NCBI GenBank assembly: GCA_025738555.1
Contig: JAOVFP010000015.1
Location: forward strand, 1,612,001 to 1,676,000
DNA: 64,000 bases
From: Cyathus striatus
Lineage: Eukaryota; Basidiomycota; Agaricomycetes; Agaricales; Nidulariaceae
Reading direction: 5' to 3'
Each line of letters starts with the position of its first letter. The stretch's first letter is position 1. Both the position numbers and the translations under genes were made by a program. This document shows, piece by piece, positions 62,435 through 64,000 of this stretch. Under the pieces are notes generated by a model, which searched no databases, was not told where the DNA came from, and saw only the letters and a list, made by a program, of their open reading frames with translations.

Positions 62435-63149
62435 ACTCGTTACGGAGGTAGAGCTGTAGTAATTATCCACACACACATACATATACTACGAAATAATAAT
62501 ACTGAATTAATGAACTCGATGTATATGTCGTTATAAACTTGATGTACATAAGTACACGTATTGAGGATGCCATTCGCCGTAACGTAGCATAACATGCATA
62601 ATTTCGCCAGTGTACCAAATGCGCATCAAGGCCAAGAATACACTTGGAACGATTGCTTCCAGTTAAGAATAGGTTATTTCCCTTTCAAAGTAAATGCTAG
62701 GATACAGCGACACGAGCAATCATTGGAATTGCTATAAGTTGGGTTCTTGAGAAGCAGCGATTTTATCGCATGCACTGGAGCAGTTCTCGTAGGGTTCTCG
62801 ACTCCAAAATATCACTACCAGAGCGTCTAACGGTCTAATCATATGTATTTCAGCTTCGAGTCAGGACCATAATCAGGACTGTGACATCTTGCCCTGCGGG
62901 TTAAAGTCTGACCTGAGCACTGCACCTGAGGTACCAGTATGATCGCCATGGGAGCAGTCCCATGTACAACCCGCAAGAGGCGTGGGGTTGAATCTTGATC
63001 GCCTATGGAGTTTCAGGTAGCTTCTCTCCAAGGTCCAGACTTTCGTCTTACTGTGAGTCCTAGTAAGGTTACTAAGGTATAGTAAGTGCTTCTGTCTTGA
63101 TTCCATATGCTGTCTAATACTACGTGATGATAATGCAATCTTGTTCTTC
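62435..63149. other. Intergenic, no gene seen
   Basis: 3' flank of seven-helix gene B. A short perfect hairpin, CATGGGA-GCAG-TCCCATG (about 62948-62965), may be chance. No gene. Confidence 0.5.
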
Positions 63150-64000
63150 TCTTAAAACAGCACAAGAGAGGGCTTGAAATAGAATATACTATTTCGACGT
63201 TGCCGTTTTCAGAAGCAAGTACAGAAGGTGGTTGGAATTTCTCATCGGCACCAAAGGATCCGAGTCACGTTTAAATACAGCCAAGATACAGCTAGTACCT
63301 ATTCAACATTCGTGGGTTTATGGCTTTGTTGTATAACTTTAATTTGTTTTCGGCTTCTTGAAGGCTGAACGTTGGAGCTTAGTGTCCAACAAACCGGTGC
63401 GTACTCGGAGTAGGGAGAGGAAGAGACAGCCAAGAGACAGCTTTCAATTGTGCCGTAGGCCGCCAGTAACACATGTCCTTGTTTGATCTTGTTATATTGT
63501 CAGGCTCTTGGCTTTGTGACGTTTTGATGAAACCAAGATGAACCCGATCTTTTCTCATGTCGACCATAGCTGTCCGAAGCTTCATCGAAGTGGTAAGAGT
63601 TTCAACGTGGAATCCTTTCTATTAAAAAACCATAGTTGTCTATTGTCATTGAAAATTGTGGTAATTATGGCGCGCCTTGGGATCACCATGTCGGTATGGG
63701 CTGCAGACCCTCATACTATTTATTCCCCCAATTGCCACAATTATGACTTGCGTGGGTTGCCCAAAGACAAAAAAACCCCAGGGAAACGACTTTGTGGTTC
63801 CCCGCGGTAATACTATGATATATTTCTCACGACGACCTTATAGGACCCTCGTCTTCATTATCCGATCAAGACGTCCTCCGGAGTCACCACATTGCAACGT
63901 TTCGAAAATCTGTGATGTATTCCATCTCTCCATGGTGTTCTCATCAGACTGAGTGACATCTGATATGTTCTTCTAGGTACGTAGGTTGCCGGTTGAGCAG
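63150..64000 (+). repeat. Inverted copy of the 5' flank of seven-helix gene A
   Basis: The plus strand matches the minus strand of about 39060-38330. In copy A the gene's TATA box and ATG follow about 10 and 100 bp beyond the end of this shared block, so a third seven-helix gene would be expected on the plus strand just past the window edge. That is inference. Confidence 0.78.

Noticed and set aside
62948..62965. Perfect 7-bp hairpin CATGGGA/TCCCATG
   Set aside because: Too short to mean much; no T run or RNA gene next to it.
62930..63010. Possible tRNA-like T-loop sequence (GGGTTGAATC type)
   Set aside because: No acceptor stem or D/anticodon arms could be paired around it.

Overview
The window is fungal nuclear DNA, most likely from an Agaricomycete (mushroom-forming basidiomycete). 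Genes are dense and carry many very short GT-AG introns of about 50-60 nt, often with CTNAC-like branch sites. Promoters are CT-rich, several with a clear TATA box. Housekeeping genes (condensin, COPI, rRNA modification, mRNA 3' processing) alternate with secreted enzymes and with lineage-specific, duplicated genes. I saw no tRNA, rRNA, CRISPR array or intact transposon. All exon boundaries are read by eye from splice sites plus family knowledge; no search was run.

Left part (1-12 kb): one copy of a 2.2 kb dispersed repeat, a CSTF2-like 3'-processing protein that has hinge and C-terminal domains but no RRM, then a tandem pair of 2.7 kb segments. Each segment carries a member of an unrecognised disordered-protein family, broken in one copy (4.8-6.4 kb) and intact in the other (9.05-10.14 kb).

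Central core (12-33.5 kb): an ankyrin protein with two adjacent microexons; condensin SMC4 (minus) divergent from the rRNA dimethyltransferase DIM1 (plus, with a one-base frameshift in a C run); NOP10 tail-to-tail with DIM1; a tandem array of four thioredoxin copies (two normal, one dead, one with no ATG and a WAGPC site); a secreted class 3 lipase; beta-COP divergent from an unrecognised type I membrane protein.

Right part (33.8-64 kb): the second copy of the 2.2 kb repeat; a seven-helix orphan membrane protein (minus) with a paralogue at 61-62.4 kb (plus), the pair sharing a 7-nt microexon; a family-16 type methyltransferase; a small low-complexity protein; a secreted cysteine-rich 'glycopeptide' family protein; a 15-exon PL3 pectate lyase; a third relative of the disordered family; beta'-COP; and a CDK-like kinase with an acidic insert. 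The last 0.85 kb is an inverted copy of the 5' flank of the first seven-helix gene, so a third copy probably starts just beyond the right edge.

Functional links: DIM1 and NOP10 both act in rRNA modification; beta- and beta'-COP are subunits of the same COPI coat. The lipase, pectate lyase and glycopeptide protein suggest a plant-associated or saprotrophic life style, which is inference. The novelty lies in local duplication and decay (thioredoxins, disordered family, seven-helix proteins) and in unusually frequent microexons.
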